Positions 8,338 through 17,481 of a stretch of DNA of 64,000 nt are shown here, piece after piece. This stretch comes from Couchioplanes caeruleus (GTDB lineage: Bacteria > Actinomycetota > Actinomycetes > Mycobacteriales > Micromonosporaceae). The position numbers and the translations under genes were made by a program. The notes beneath the pieces are model-generated. The model saw only the letters and a program-made list of their open reading frames with translations, ran no database searches and was not told the origin of the DNA. Location: positions 7,994,501-8,058,500 of the forward strand of contig NZ_CP092183.1 in assembly GCF_023499255.1 (NCBI RefSeq), read 5' to 3'. The stretch's first letter is position 1. Each line of letters opens with the position of its first letter.

Positions 8338-9620
8338 GTCTCGAGGGTCGTGAGCCGGGTGAACTCATGCGGCAGGTCGTAGCCGTCCCAGATCGCGCTG
8401 AACGTCAGCGCCGAGCCGAACGGCACGATCCGGTCGACGCCGCGCCCGCCCAGCGCACCCGCGAAGGCGCGCAGCTCGGCGGGCTCGAACCCGAAGTGGC
8501 TGAACGTCTGGTCCTGCCGGTTCATCGCCGGTACGAGGTCCGCCAGCGTGGCGACCCGGGCGAACGGGAACGCGCCCGCGCCGATCCAGCGCCGTGGCGC
8601 CACGTCCGGGCCGGTCAGCGACACGGCGGTCACCGCGTTGCCGGGGAACGCCAGCGTGGTGGCCGCACCGCTCGCCGCCAGGCCGTACGCGTTGACGCGC
8701 TTCTCCACCGCCATCGCCGCGTCGACGCCCCAGCCGCGCTCCACGACCACCTCACCCAGCAGGGACAGGAACTCGTCCTGCACCTGCTGCGCGCGCTGCG
8801 GGTCACCGCCGACGAGGAAGACCGTCCGCGGCGAGGAGCAGGCCGCCTGGTCGAACCAGTACGCGTCGTTGGAAAACCCCACCACCGCGCGCCGGCGGGC
8901 GTCCGGGTCGGCGGCGAGCCAGCCCGGCACGGAGAGCGCGGCCCAGGACGTACGGTCGGGGAACGTCAGGTCGCGTGCGGAGGGGCGCAACGGGTGTCGG
9001 CGGATCGCCTCGACCGCGCTGTCGCCGCCCCAGATCACGCGCAGGTCGCACCATCCGCTGAGGGCGGCGGTGAGCGCGTCGTCCCGCCCGTACGTGACCA
9101 TGCGCTGGGTACGGCCGATCACCGGGTCGGCGTCGGCCAGCGTCGCGTTCAGCGTCGCCAGCACGGTCTCCGCGGCGCCGGCCGAGCGGGACGAGATCCG
9201 GACGACGTTGTGGTTTCCGGCCAGGGCGGACAGCGCCCACGAGTACACGAAGATGGTGTCCACATTGGCCGGCGGCACGTGGAAGACGTTGCCGCGCGGG
9301 AAGACGTACGTGTCATCGCTGCGCCGCATCCGACCGGCGACCCGGCTCAGCTCGGCCGGCCGCAGGAAGAAGCCCAGCGAGCCCAGCTCGGGGTGGCGGC
9401 GGGCGACGGCCGGCGCGAGCAGCTTGCGGGCGAAGCGCGACAGGAAGTCCACGACCCGCGGATCGCCGACGGCCAGCCGGTCCTGCGAGGGCGCGGTCAG
9501 CTCCCCCGGCTCGCCGAAACGGAACCTCATGAGGCTGTGTCTGCTGGGCATGCCCTCCTGGCCCTCGCCTTGTCGGCCGTCGACCGCTTGCGGTGAGCGT
9601 GGCTCGGTGCAGTCGGTCAT
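8334..9620 (-). CDS. LuxC-like acyl-CoA/acyl-protein reductase
   Basis: A 428-residue member of the LuxC reductase family (aldehyde-dehydrogenase-like fold). Visible signatures are NVFHVPPANVDT, ALSALAGNHNVVRISSR and the catalytic cysteine C261 in DQAACSSPR. LuxC reduces an activated acyl group (from LuxE or a thioester) to the aldehyde with NADPH. The start ATG overlaps the LuxE-like stop (ATGA), which fixes translational coupling. The first ~25 residues are odd: their DNA is repeated 8.6 kb away as a free-standing short frame before pseG (see the repeat at 9547-9614). No luxAB is present, so this is not a light operon but surface-glycan or lipid modification. Confidence 0.85.
   Translation of the reverse strand: MTDCTEPRSPQAVDGRQGEGQEGMPSRHSLMRFRFGEPGELTAPSQDRLAVGDPRVVDFLSRFARKLLAPAVARRHPELGSLGFFLRPAELSRVAGRMRRSDDTYVFPRGNVFHVPPANVDTIFVYSWALSALAGNHNVVRISSRSAGAAETVLATLNATLADADPVIGRTQRMVTYGRDDALTAALSGWCDLRVIWGGDSAVEAIRRHPLRPSARDLTFPDRTSWAALSVPGWLAADPDARRRAVVGFSNDAYWFDQAACSSPRTVFLVGGDPQRAQQVQDEFLSLLGEVVVERGWGVDAAMAVEKRVNAYGLAASGAATTLAFPGNAVTAVSLTGPDVAPRRWIGAGAFPFARVATLADLVPAMNRQDQTFSHFGFEPAELRAFAGALGGRGVDRIVPFGSALTFSAIWDGYDLPHEFTRLTTLET
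9547..9614 (-). repeat. 68-bp dispersed repeat, copy within the LuxC-like gene start
   Basis: Read on the minus strand, this segment is about 82% identical (56 of 68 bases by eye) to 18219-18286 on the plus strand. Conserved blocks are GACTGCACCG, CCGCAAGCGG and GAGGGCCAGGAGGGCA. The second block can form a small hairpin and the last contains a strong GGAGG. Here the copy encodes residues 3-25 of the LuxC-like protein. Confidence 0.8.
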
Positions 9621-10654
9621 GCCGTCTCCCGGTAGGTGTCGGAGCAACCGCGGGCCTCCGCGCGCGGGAGCCGGCCGAGGACGGAGAAGCGCTTGCCCGG
9701 CCAGTCGCCGTCGTCGACCCCGTCCAGCACGCCGAGGTCCTCGGTGAGCAGCACGTGCCCCGGGTACGAGGTCGGCAGGGTGCTCACCACCTCGATCAGC
9801 CCCGGCTCCCCGACCGGCTGCTCAGCCCACGTCCGCGGGTTGCGGATGATGACGTCGGCGAAGTCCGGGCAGTACAGCGAGCCGCCGGACGGGCCCTCGA
9901 GGAAGATCGTGCCGATCTGCTCGACCATGCCGTAGAAGTTGTGCATCCGGGTCAGCCCGGTGTCGTCGCGCAGCCGACGGCGGAACTCGGCCGGCGAGAC
10001 CGCCCGGTCCACGAGCTTCTTCCAGCCACCGGAGTGGATGAGGATGCCGTTGCTCAGGTCGAGGCCGTGCTCGCGGGCCACCTCGTACAGGTGCAGCCAG
10101 ACCAGGTAGGTGAAGCCGAAGATGAGGAACGGCTCGCCGCCGTGCTTGCCCAGGAAGTCCTTCAGCGCGGGCAGGTCGGGGTTGCCGTCGACGTCCAGCG
10201 CCCAGGCGTGGTCACGGCCGAACGTGGCCATGCCGAGCACCCCGGCGCCGCGGGCGCTGAACGAGCGGCGGTCCTTCAGGATGCCGCGCGAGTCGGCCAG
10301 GATCATCGGCAGCCGCTTGGCGCCCAGCACCGTCTGCAGGGTCGCGCCGAGCTGGCGGGTCTGTGTGGCGGCGGCGGCCTTGTCCAGGTGGATGCGGCTG
10401 ACGTCGCCCGTGGTGCCGCTCGACGTCAGGACCTTGAAGACCTCGTCGTCGGGGATGCTCTTCAGGGTGAGCGTCTTGAAGAGGCGTACGGGCAGCCACG
10501 GCAGCTCCGCCACGGTCGCGGCCGAGGTGAACCCGGACGCCGAGAGGATCCGGTCGTACTCGGCGCAGTGCGCTCGGTGGTGCTCGGTGAGGTCGGAGAG
10601 CTCCTTGTGCAGCAGCGCCTCCCGCTCCGGCTGCGCCAGCGTGAACACGCTCAT
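9617..10654 (-). CDS. LuxE-like acyl-protein synthetase
   Basis: A 345-residue LuxE-family enzyme, an adenylate-forming ligase that activates a fatty or carboxylic acid as acyl-AMP and passes it to a cysteine for reduction by LuxC. The phosphate-binding loop LTSSGTTGDVSRI lies at residues 76-88, and HNFYGMVEQIGTIF is the mid-protein signature. The length is usual for LuxE. It overlaps the AMP-ligase gene upstream and the LuxC-like gene downstream by 4 bp each, so LuxE and LuxC are made together as a probable acyl-to-aldehyde pair. Confidence 0.85.
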   Translation of the reverse strand: MSVFTLAQPEREALLHKELSDLTEHHRAHCAEYDRILSASGFTSAATVAELPWLPVRLFKTLTLKSIPDDEVFKVLTSSGTTGDVSRIHLDKAAAATQTRQLGATLQTVLGAKRLPMILADSRGILKDRRSFSARGAGVLGMATFGRDHAWALDVDGNPDLPALKDFLGKHGGEPFLIFGFTYLVWLHLYEVAREHGLDLSNGILIHSGGWKKLVDRAVSPAEFRRRLRDDTGLTRMHNFYGMVEQIGTIFLEGPSGGSLYCPDFADVIIRNPRTWAEQPVGEPGLIEVVSTLPTSYPGHVLLTEDLGVLDGVDDGDWPGKRFSVLGRLPRAEARGCSDTYRETA

Positions 10655-11983
10655 CGGAGGGCCTCCAGAGACCGGTAGTCGACCTTGCCCGTGGGCAGCA
10701 GCGGGAGCGCGTCGATGCCGCGGACGTCGAGCCCCGAGAAGTGGGTGCCGAGGAAGGTCGCCAGCTCGCCGCGGACCGAGCGGGCCAGGTCCCGGTCGGC
10801 GCCCTCCACGAACACGTGCAGCTTGTCCTCGCCGGCGACCGCGGCGACCGCGCCGTGCGGGGCCAGGGTCCGCTCGACGTCGTCGAGGTTGACGCGTACG
10901 CCGAACACCTTGCCGATGCGCTTGAGCCGGCCGGTGATGAACAGGAAGCCCTCGTCGTCCAGGTGCCCCAGGTCGCCGGTGCGCAGGACGCCGCGGAGGT
11001 CGTCGCCGCGGGCCAGGTCAGCGGCGCTCTCGGCGTACCCCATCATGACGTTCGGCCCGGAGAAGACCACCTCGTCGTCCACGACGGACAACGAGCCGCC
11101 CGGGATCGGGACGCCCGCGGAGCCGAGCTTGTCCGCGATCCGGCCGGGCGGGAGCACGGTCATCCGCGCGGTCGCCTCGGTCTGGCCGTACATGACGAAG
11201 AGCCGGCCGCCGACGTCCGCCATCCGCTGCGCGAAGTCCTCGACCAGCGCCGGCCGCAGCCGGCCGCCGGCCTGGGTGAGCGTCCGCAGCGTGGGGTGCG
11301 CGGCCGGGTCGAACCGCAGCCGGCGCAGCATCTCGTACTGGTACGGGACAGCCGCCAGCGACGTGACGCGGTGGGCGCCGACGGCCGTCCAGAAGTCCTG
11401 CTGGAGGATGCCGCCACGCTCGAGCACCACCGTGGCCCCGCGCAGCACGTGACTGTTGAGCACCGACAGCCCGTACGTGTAGAAGAGCGGCAGCGTCGTC
11501 GGCGCCACGTCGTCACCGGTGATCCCCAAGCTGTCGCCGATGGCGGCGGCGTTGGCGAACACGGCCGTACGGGAAAGCCGCACCAGCTTCGGGTTGCCCG
11601 TCGACCCGCTGGTGGTGAGCAGCAGCGCCCAGCTCCGGGTGCGGTTCGACGGCCGGGCCCTGTCGCACCCAGCTGTCCCCGTCGGCCCGGTAACCCTCCG
11701 GTGGCGCGGTACGCACGCCGGTGACCTGCACGGGCTCGAACCGGTCGACGAGTCCATGGAGGACGGTCCGGTCGAGGTCGGGATCCAGCAGGGCGATCGG
11801 GCGGCCGGCGGCGAGCGCGCCGAGATACCGCGCGACGGCACCCAGCTCGGTCGGCGTGAGCGCGAAGACGACGCCGGGCGGCAGCTGCGCGAATGCGGCC
11901 GCCGCCGCGTCGACGTCATCGGGGCGCAGGGTCTCGCCGGTGACCGCGTCGACGACGCGGGCGCCGGGATGGAGGAGGTTCAC
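10651..11983 (-). pseudogene. AMP-dependent acyl/amino-acid ligase broken by a +1 frameshift
   Basis: Two overlapping frames together make one ~443-residue adenylate-forming ligase. The N-terminal ~118 residues (MNLLHPGARVVDAVTGETLR onward, from 11983) are in one frame. The rest is in the next frame, with core motif TSGSTGNPK, FVMYGQTEATARM, the RTGDLGHLDD hinge region and C-terminal PTGKVDYRSL with the catalytic lysine. The switch falls at the CCC of 11628-11630 (GGG on the coding strand): removing one G restores ...EL-ALLLTTSGSTG. As written, the frame from 11983 terminates near 11513. The lesion may be real, a sequencing error, or rarely programmed slippage. The intact enzyme would load an acid onto the nearby carrier protein, and every functional motif is intact apart from the one base. 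Confidence 0.8.
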
Positions 11984-12717
11984 AGCGTGAGCCCTCCGTC
12001 GACCCCGAGCACCTGCCCGGTCACGAACCGGGACTGCTCGGAGAGCAGGAACGCCACGACGTCGGCGACCTCCTCGGCCTCGCCGAGCCGGCCGAGCGCG
12101 GTGTCCGCGATGCGCTTCGCGCGGCCCTCGTCGTCGAGCGTGTCCAGCATGTCGGTGGCGATGAAGCCCGGGGCCACCGCGTTCACCCGGATGCCGCGCG
12201 GGCCCAGCTCCTTCGCCGCGGACCGGGCCAGGCCGCTGACCGCGGCCTTGGAGGCGGCGTACACCGCCTGGCCGGCGATCCCGGCGGTCCCGGTGATCGA
12301 GGAGACGAGGACCACCGCGGGATTGCGGCCACGGCCGAGCAGCCGTACGGCGCCCTGCAACGTGTACGCGGCCCCGACCGCGTTGACGGCGAACAACCGC
12401 TGCACGGTCGCATCGTCGGTCATGCCGAGCATCCCGGCCGCGTGCGTGCCCGCGTTGACGACGAGGGCGTCGATGCGGCGGAAGTTCTCGAACGCCACGC
12501 GCATCAGCGTGCGGCTGGTCTCCGGGTCGGCGATGTCGCCGTGCGCCGGGACCGCCTGCACGCCGTACTTGTCGGCGAGCTGCGCGGCCGCCTCCTCGAT
12601 GACGTCGGCGCGGTGGCCGTGCACGACGAGGTCGCAGCCCTGCTCGGCGAGCCGCTGCGCGACCGCCCGGCCGATGCCGCGGGACGCGCCGGTGACGAGC
12701 GCAACCCGATCAGGCAT
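11980..12717 (-). CDS. SDR-family 3-oxoacyl-ACP reductase-like (FabG-like)
   Basis: A 245-residue classical short-chain dehydrogenase. Cofactor motif TGASRGIG spans residues 9-16, NAG spans 88-90, and the catalytic set is S140, Y153 and K157 in YAASK. The C-terminal end GQVLGVDGGLTL is typical of FabG. It probably reduces a 3-oxoacyl group on the ACP encoded just upstream, with which it overlaps by 8 bp; its stop overlaps the AMP-ligase start (ATGA). In a glycan locus this could produce a 3-hydroxyacyl substituent, but the substrate is inference. Confidence 0.88.
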   Translation of the reverse strand: MPDRVALVTGASRGIGRAVAQRLAEQGCDLVVHGHRADVIEEAAAQLADKYGVQAVPAHGDIADPETSRTLMRVAFENFRRIDALVVNAGTHAAGMLGMTDDATVQRLFAVNAVGAAYTLQGAVRLLGRGRNPAVVLVSSITGTAGIAGQAVYAASKAAVSGLARSAAKELGPRGIRVNAVAPGFIATDMLDTLDDEGRAKRIADTALGRLGEAEEVADVVAFLLSEQSRFVTGQVLGVDGGLTL

Positions 12718-12955
12718 CGAAGTCCACCCCGTATTTACCGAGAATTCGCACGGCCTCGCCGAATGAGGACATATTGATGACGTCGTCGGTATCGATCATC
12801 ACCGAGAATTCATCTTCGATGGCCGCGACGAGCGACATGTGGGCCAGCGAGTCCCACTTGTCATTGTCCTGGTAGTGCAGATCGTCCACGGGGGCGTCCG
12901 GCGCCAGGTCCAGCGACGTCCGGAAGGCTTCACGCAGTCTCTGCAGCTCGATCAC
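12710..12955 (-). CDS. Acyl carrier protein
   Basis: An 81-residue ACP. The phosphopantetheine attachment site is S36 in WDSLAHMSLV, followed by the acidic helix AIEDEFSV typical of carrier proteins. The GTG at 12955 was chosen because GGAG stands 7 bases in front of it and homology begins there. It is the first gene of the minus-strand operon and should carry the acyl group handled by the SDR, AMP-ligase and perhaps LuxE/LuxC. It is a dedicated pathway ACP rather than the housekeeping one, judging by context. Confidence 0.9.
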   Translation of the reverse strand: MIELQRLREAFRTSLDLAPDAPVDDLHYQDNDKWDSLAHMSLVAAIEDEFSVMIDTDDVINMSSFGEAVRILGKYGVDFDA

Positions 12956-13140
12956 GGTGTTACTCCAAGGGCTCCACGGGCGAAGGAAACCACCTTGCAT
13001 CAGCGGTCGCGACGCGGCGACAAAGCGGAGTTGAACTGGGAATGAATTGCGACTGTCCTTTTTTCCGACCGCTGGAATAGTCGTCCGTCGTGGTTATGCT
13101 TTCGCCGTTCATTGCCCGTGCCCACCCCCGGGAGCAATTC
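12956..13140. promoter_or_regulatory. Divergent promoter region between the ACP operon and the pse operon
   Basis: These 185 bp separate two divergent operons of the same presumed glycan cluster and must hold both promoters. The stretch 13030-13100 is markedly more AT-rich than its surroundings (a run of six Ts, then TATGCT at 13095). No convincing -35/-10 pair with correct spacing could be fixed on either strand. Confidence 0.4.
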
Positions 13141-14121
13141 ATGAGTGTGTTGAGCGGATCGTCGATCCTGGTCACCGGTGCCACCGGTTCGTTCGGGAAG
13201 GCATTCCTGGGCCACGCACTGGCGAACCTGGACCCGCAGCGCATCGTCGTCTTCAGCCGCGACGAGCTGAAGCAGTACGAGGTCCGCCAGATGTTCGGCG
13301 ACGACCCCCGGCTGCGCTTCTTCATCGGCGACATCCGCGACAAGGACCGGCTCGACCGGGCCATGCACGGCGTCGACCACGTGGTGCACGCCGCCGCGCT
13401 CAAGCAGGTGGACACCGCCGAGTACAACCCGTCGGAGTTCATCGCGACGAACATCAACGGCTCGCAGAACGTCGTCGACGCCGCGATCAACGCCGGTGTG
13501 CAGCGCGTGGTGGCCCTCTCCACCGACAAGGCGTCCAGCCCGATCAACCTGTACGGCGCCACCAAGCTGGTCGCCGACAAGCTGTTCATCGCCGGCAACC
13601 ACTACGCGGCCACCCACCCGACCCGCTTCTCGGTCGTGCGCTACGGCAACGTGATGGGTAGCCGCGGCTCGGTCGTGCCGTTCTTCCGCAAGCTCAACGC
13701 CGAGGGCAAGAGCCTGCCGGTCACCGACAAGCGGATGACCCGCTTCTGGATCACCCTCGACCAGGCGGTGAAGTTCGTCGTCGACTCGTTCGACGTGATG
13801 CAGGGCGGCGAGCTGTTCGTGCCGCGCATCCCGAGCATGCGCATCCTCGACCTGGTCGAGGCCGTCGCGCCGGACGCCCCCACGCACGAGACCGGCATCC
13901 GCCCCGGCGAGAAGCTGCACGAGGAGATGATCGCCTCGGACGACAGCCGCCGGACCCTGCGCTTCCCCGACCGCTACGTCGTGCAGCCGGTCGTCGCGAG
14001 CTGGGGCTACCAGACGCCCGCGGGCGGCGAGCCGGTCGCCGACGGCTTCAACTACCGCTCGGACAACAACGACCTGTGGCTGGAGGTCGACGAGATGCGC
14101 GACCTCATCAAGGAGAAGTGA
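13141..14121 (+). CDS. pseB: UDP-N-acetylglucosamine 4,6-dehydratase, inverting (PseB)
   Basis: A 326-residue extended SDR. NAD(P) motif GATGSFG spans residues 13-19, catalytic D129-K130 replaces the usual Thr-Asp pair, and Y138 and K142 follow in NLYGATK. This is the pattern of PseB/FlaA1, which makes UDP-4-keto-6-deoxy-L-AltNAc from UDP-GlcNAc, the first step to pseudaminic acid. The C-terminal RPGEKLHEEMI is also diagnostic. The ATG at 13141 is preceded by GGGAG at 6 bases. pseC begins on the last base of the stop codon. It is first gene of the plus-strand operon. Confidence 0.93.
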   Translation: MSVLSGSSILVTGATGSFGKAFLGHALANLDPQRIVVFSRDELKQYEVRQMFGDDPRLRFFIGDIRDKDRLDRAMHGVDHVVHAAALKQVDTAEYNPSEFIATNINGSQNVVDAAINAGVQRVVALSTDKASSPINLYGATKLVADKLFIAGNHYAATHPTRFSVVRYGNVMGSRGSVVPFFRKLNAEGKSLPVTDKRMTRFWITLDQAVKFVVDSFDVMQGGELFVPRIPSMRILDLVEAVAPDAPTHETGIRPGEKLHEEMIASDDSRRTLRFPDRYVVQPVVASWGYQTPAGGEPVADGFNYRSDNNDLWLEVDEMRDLIKEK

Positions 14122-15245
14122 TGCTGCCGTACGGACGGCAGAACGTCACCGACGCCGACGTCGAGGCGGTCACCGCGGCTCTGCGCAGCGACTGGCTGAC
14201 CACAGGCCCGCGCGTCGACACCTTCGAGCAGGACCTGGCCCGGGTCGCGGGTGCGCCCTGCGTGGCGGTCAGCAACGGGACGGCGGCGCTGCACACGGCG
14301 TACGCGGCCGCCGGGATCGGCCGTGGCGACGAGGTCGTCACCACGCCGATGACCTTCTACGCCACCGCGGGCACGGCCTCGATGCTCGGCGCGACCGTGG
14401 TCTTCGCCGACGTCGAGGAGGACACGGCCAACCTGGACCCGTTCGCGGTGCAGGCGGCGGTCACCTCCCGGACCCGGGCGATCGCGGCGGTCGACTACGC
14501 CGGGCACCCCGCCGAGTACGACGACCTGCGCAAGGTTGCCGACAGCACGGACGCCGTGCTCGTCGCCGACGCCGCGCACGCCATCGGGAGCACGTACCGG
14601 GGAAGGCCGGTCGGCACGCTGGCCGACCTGACGACGTTCTCGTTCTTCCCCACCAAGAACCTGACGACCGGTGAGGGCGGCGCGGTCGCCTCCCCCGACC
14701 CTTCGCTGCTCCAGCGGGCCCGGGTGTTCCGGACCGTCGGGCTGGTCCGGGACCGCGCGGTCATGCGACACCCCGACGAGGGCGGCTGGCACCAGGAGGT
14801 GCACGAGCTCGGCCTGAACTACCGGCTGCCCGATGTGCTGTGCGCGCTGGGCAGCTCCCAGCTGCGCCGGCTGGCCGCGTTCAAGGCGCGCCGGCAGGCG
14901 CTGAGCGCGCGCTACGACGAGCTGCTCGCCGGCGTGCCCGGGCTGCGGCTTCCGGTCACCCGCGAGCACGTCGACCCCATGCGGCACCTCTATCCCGTAC
15001 GCGTCCTCGACGGCCGGCGGCGCGAGGTGTTCGACCGGCTGCGCGCCGACGGCATCGGGGTGCAGGTCAACTATGTGCCGGCGTACTGGCACCCGGTCTA
15101 CGAGGACCTCGGTTACCGGCGCGGCATGTGCCCCAACGCCGAGGCCTTCTACGCCGAGGAGCTGTCGCTGCCGCTCTTCTACGACCTCACCGACGCCGAC
15201 CAGGACCGGGTGGTCGAGGCGCTGCGCACGATCCTGGAGAGCTGA
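14121..15245 (+). CDS. pseC: UDP-4-amino-4,6-dideoxy-N-acetyl-beta-L-altrosamine transaminase (PseC)
   Basis: A 374-residue DegT/DnrJ/EryC1-type sugar aminotransferase. PLP-binding lysine K179 lies in FFPTKNLTTGEGG, with ADAAHAIGS earlier for cofactor contact. N-terminal MLPYGRQNVTDADVEAV is typical of PseC. It aminates the 4-keto product of PseB using glutamate. It overlaps pseB by one base (TGATG), so the two are coupled. A broader 4-aminotransferase role is possible, but pairing with pseB makes PseC the best call. Confidence 0.92.
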   Translation: MLPYGRQNVTDADVEAVTAALRSDWLTTGPRVDTFEQDLARVAGAPCVAVSNGTAALHTAYAAAGIGRGDEVVTTPMTFYATAGTASMLGATVVFADVEEDTANLDPFAVQAAVTSRTRAIAAVDYAGHPAEYDDLRKVADSTDAVLVADAAHAIGSTYRGRPVGTLADLTTFSFFPTKNLTTGEGGAVASPDPSLLQRARVFRTVGLVRDRAVMRHPDEGGWHQEVHELGLNYRLPDVLCALGSSQLRRLAAFKARRQALSARYDELLAGVPGLRLPVTREHVDPMRHLYPVRVLDGRRREVFDRLRADGIGVQVNYVPAYWHPVYEDLGYRRGMCPNAEAFYAEELSLPLFYDLTDADQDRVVEALRTILES

Positions 15246-15249
15246 GCCC

Positions 15250-16053
15250 GTGCACCACGCGAACCACTTCTACGGCCATGCGCACGTGATGGCCGCGTAC
15301 TGCGGGCTCGACGGGGATCCGCCCCGGATCGACGGGTACCTGCAGCACGGCTGGAACGTGGTGGACGGGCTGGGCGCGGGGACCCCGTACGTGTCGGGCC
15401 GGCCCATCTTCGTGTGGTCCGAGCAGACCCGGCGGCGGGCGTGGTCGATGGGCCGCCGGTACGCCACGGTCGTCGGCGCACCCTTCCTCTACCTGCTGCA
15501 GATGGAGGGTCCGGGCGACGGCGGCACGCGCGAGGGCACGATCTGGTACCCGTTCCACGGCTGGGAGGGCCAGCACGTCGCCGGCGACCACCAGCGGCTC
15601 ATCGACGAGATCCTGGAGACCGAGGACGGCCCGGTGACGTTCTGCCTCTACTGGCACGAGTACCGCGACGAGCGCGTGCGCCGCCGGTACGAGAAGGCCG
15701 GCCGGGTGATCTGCCACGGCTACCGCGGCTTCCGCTGGCGCGACACCGACCCCGGTTTCCTCCGGAGTCAGCTCACCGAGCTGCGCCGGCACCGCCGGGT
15801 CGCGTCCAACCGGCTGAGCAGCGCGGTGCTGTACGGCGCCGCGGTCGGCTGCGAGCCCGCCGTCTACGGCGACCCCATGCACCTGGCCGGCGAGGACCGC
15901 GCGACCGCCGAGCGCATCCGCCGCCAATGGCCCGAGCTGCACGGCACGTCGCCCGACCCGCACCAGGCTCAGCAGTCCGCGCTGGCGGAGCTGGGCGCCG
16001 ACGTGCTCGCCTCCCCCGCCGAGGTCCGCGCGATGTTCGGGTGGGCCGCATGA
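15250..16053 (+). CDS. Uncharacterised glycan-cluster protein, possible GT-B-like glycosyltransferase
   Basis: A 267-residue cytoplasmic protein starting GTG at 15250, five bases after pseC. No named family was recognised. The second half, with CHGYRGFRW followed later by SNRLSSAVLYGAAVGCEP and VYGDPM, resembles the donor-binding half of GT-B glycosyltransferases, where a small residue pattern precedes an acidic donor contact. Location inside the pse operon fits a nonulosonate or acceptor transferase, but this is inference. Its stop overlaps the next start (ATGA). Confidence 0.45.
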   Translation: MHHANHFYGHAHVMAAYCGLDGDPPRIDGYLQHGWNVVDGLGAGTPYVSGRPIFVWSEQTRRRAWSMGRRYATVVGAPFLYLLQMEGPGDGGTREGTIWYPFHGWEGQHVAGDHQRLIDEILETEDGPVTFCLYWHEYRDERVRRRYEKAGRVICHGYRGFRWRDTDPGFLRSQLTELRRHRRVASNRLSSAVLYGAAVGCEPAVYGDPMHLAGEDRATAERIRRQWPELHGTSPDPHQAQQSALAELGADVLASPAEVRAMFGWAA

Positions 16054-17474
16054 GCCTTCGACACATCGGTGGCGAGATGGCCGGCTGGTCGGACACCGCG
16101 CCCGCCGGCGGTCCCTCGTACGCCCACCTGCTCGACACCCTGCACCCGCTGGTGCCCGAGGGAGCCCGCGTGCTGGTAGCGGGCCCGCACGACGCCTCGC
16201 TGATCACGGCGCTGCCGCCGGACGCCGAGGTGACGTGCCTGGTCCGCGGCGAGTCCGACGCCGCCGCCCTGAGCGCCCGCGCCTTGACAGTCCTCTGTGG
16301 ATCTCTGTCCAAGCTCACGGACACGGATCACTACGACGTCGTCATCGCGCTCGACGGCGTGGAACGGCTCTGCTCGGTCGAGGGACCCCAATACGACTGG
16401 GCCGAGGCACTGCAGGCCCTGCGCCGCGCTCTGCGCCCGGGCGGCGTGCTGCTGCTGGCCGTGCAGAACGAGCTGGGCGTGCACCGGCTGGTCGACCGCA
16501 CCGCGGTGACCTTCGCGCACACCGACGCCGACTGGCGCCCGGTCGGCGAGTACGGCACCAGGCCCGGCAGCCCGGCCCGCCTGCGGCAGCACCTCGCCAC
16601 GGACGGCCTGAGCGTCGCCTGGCTCGGCACCGCATGGCCGCTGCCGTCGGCGCCCACCCTGATCGTGGACGAGCCGGCCCTGCGCGACGGGCCGGCGGGT
16701 GCGCTCGCCGCAGCCGCCTCGGCCGCGGTCGGTACGGCGTACGCGAGCCGGCCGGTGCTCAGCGACCCGCGCCGCCTCGCCGCGGCGGCGATCCGCGGCG
16801 GAATCGGACCGGAACTCGCTCCCGCCTGGGTGGTGCTCGCCTTCCGGGGCGCGGCCGGCCGGGTCACGATGCCGGACGCGGTGCTGGGCGACGGGCCGAT
16901 GCCGCCGGTGCCGCCCGGACGCCTGCTCGAGGAGCTGCTGATCGGCGCGTGCCTGCGCCACGACCTGCCCGCGCTGCGGCGCCTGCTGTCCGCGTGGGTC
17001 ACCCGGCAACCCGCCGCCACCGCGGACAACGTGCTGGTCGACGGCGACACCATCACCGTGTTCGACCCGGCGCGGCCCGCCGTGGAACCGGCCGCCGCGA
17101 TCCGCCGCTTCGCCGAGACCCTGCTCGCCGGCGGCTACGACCAGCCCTGGCCGGCCGCGCGCGACACCGCGGCGCTGACGGCCGTCCTGCTCGCGGCGGC
17201 CGGGCTCACGCCTGCGGCCGACGCCCCGGAGCCCTTCGTCGCCGCGCCGGACTCGCTGCGGGAGCACGAGGAACGCGTACGCCGTCTGGAGGAGCAGCTG
17301 GCCGACGCGGACGAGCGGATCCGGTACGCCGAGTCCGAGCTCGTCCGGCGCGACGGCGAGCTGCGCCGCGCCCAGCTCCAGATCGACCTGTTCAGCGGCA
17401 CCGTCGGATACCGCATCACCAAGCTCGGCGCGCGAGCCGCCCGCGCCGTCCGCCGGAACCTCAAGAAGCGATAG
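16050..17474 (+). CDS. Methyltransferase-like protein with C-terminal coiled coil
   Basis: A 474-residue protein. Residues ~30-190 look like a class I SAM-methyltransferase fold, with ARVLVAGP as motif I position, the acidic strand DVVIALDGVERL and LRPGGVLLLAVQNE as the typical post-motif strand; the glycine-rich motif I is poor. The middle region (~200-390) is unassigned. A charged coiled coil (~400-445) and a basic tail (NLKKR) close the protein, as in many actinobacterial glycan enzymes that sit on the membrane. It may methylate a sugar or cap a chain. It is coupled to the previous gene by a 4-bp overlap. Confidence 0.55.
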   Translation: MSLRHIGGEMAGWSDTAPAGGPSYAHLLDTLHPLVPEGARVLVAGPHDASLITALPPDAEVTCLVRGESDAAALSARALTVLCGSLSKLTDTDHYDVVIALDGVERLCSVEGPQYDWAEALQALRRALRPGGVLLLAVQNELGVHRLVDRTAVTFAHTDADWRPVGEYGTRPGSPARLRQHLATDGLSVAWLGTAWPLPSAPTLIVDEPALRDGPAGALAAAASAAVGTAYASRPVLSDPRRLAAAAIRGGIGPELAPAWVVLAFRGAAGRVTMPDAVLGDGPMPPVPPGRLLEELLIGACLRHDLPALRRLLSAWVTRQPAATADNVLVDGDTITVFDPARPAVEPAAAIRRFAETLLAGGYDQPWPAARDTAALTAVLLAAAGLTPAADAPEPFVAAPDSLREHEERVRRLEEQLADADERIRYAESELVRRDGELRRAQLQIDLFSGTVGYRITKLGARAARAVRRNLKKR

Positions 17475-17481
17475 GACCGAT

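Noticed and set aside
8334..10654. Bioluminescence operon
   Set aside because: LuxC- and LuxE-like genes are present but luxA, luxB and luxD are not; the context is glycan synthesis.
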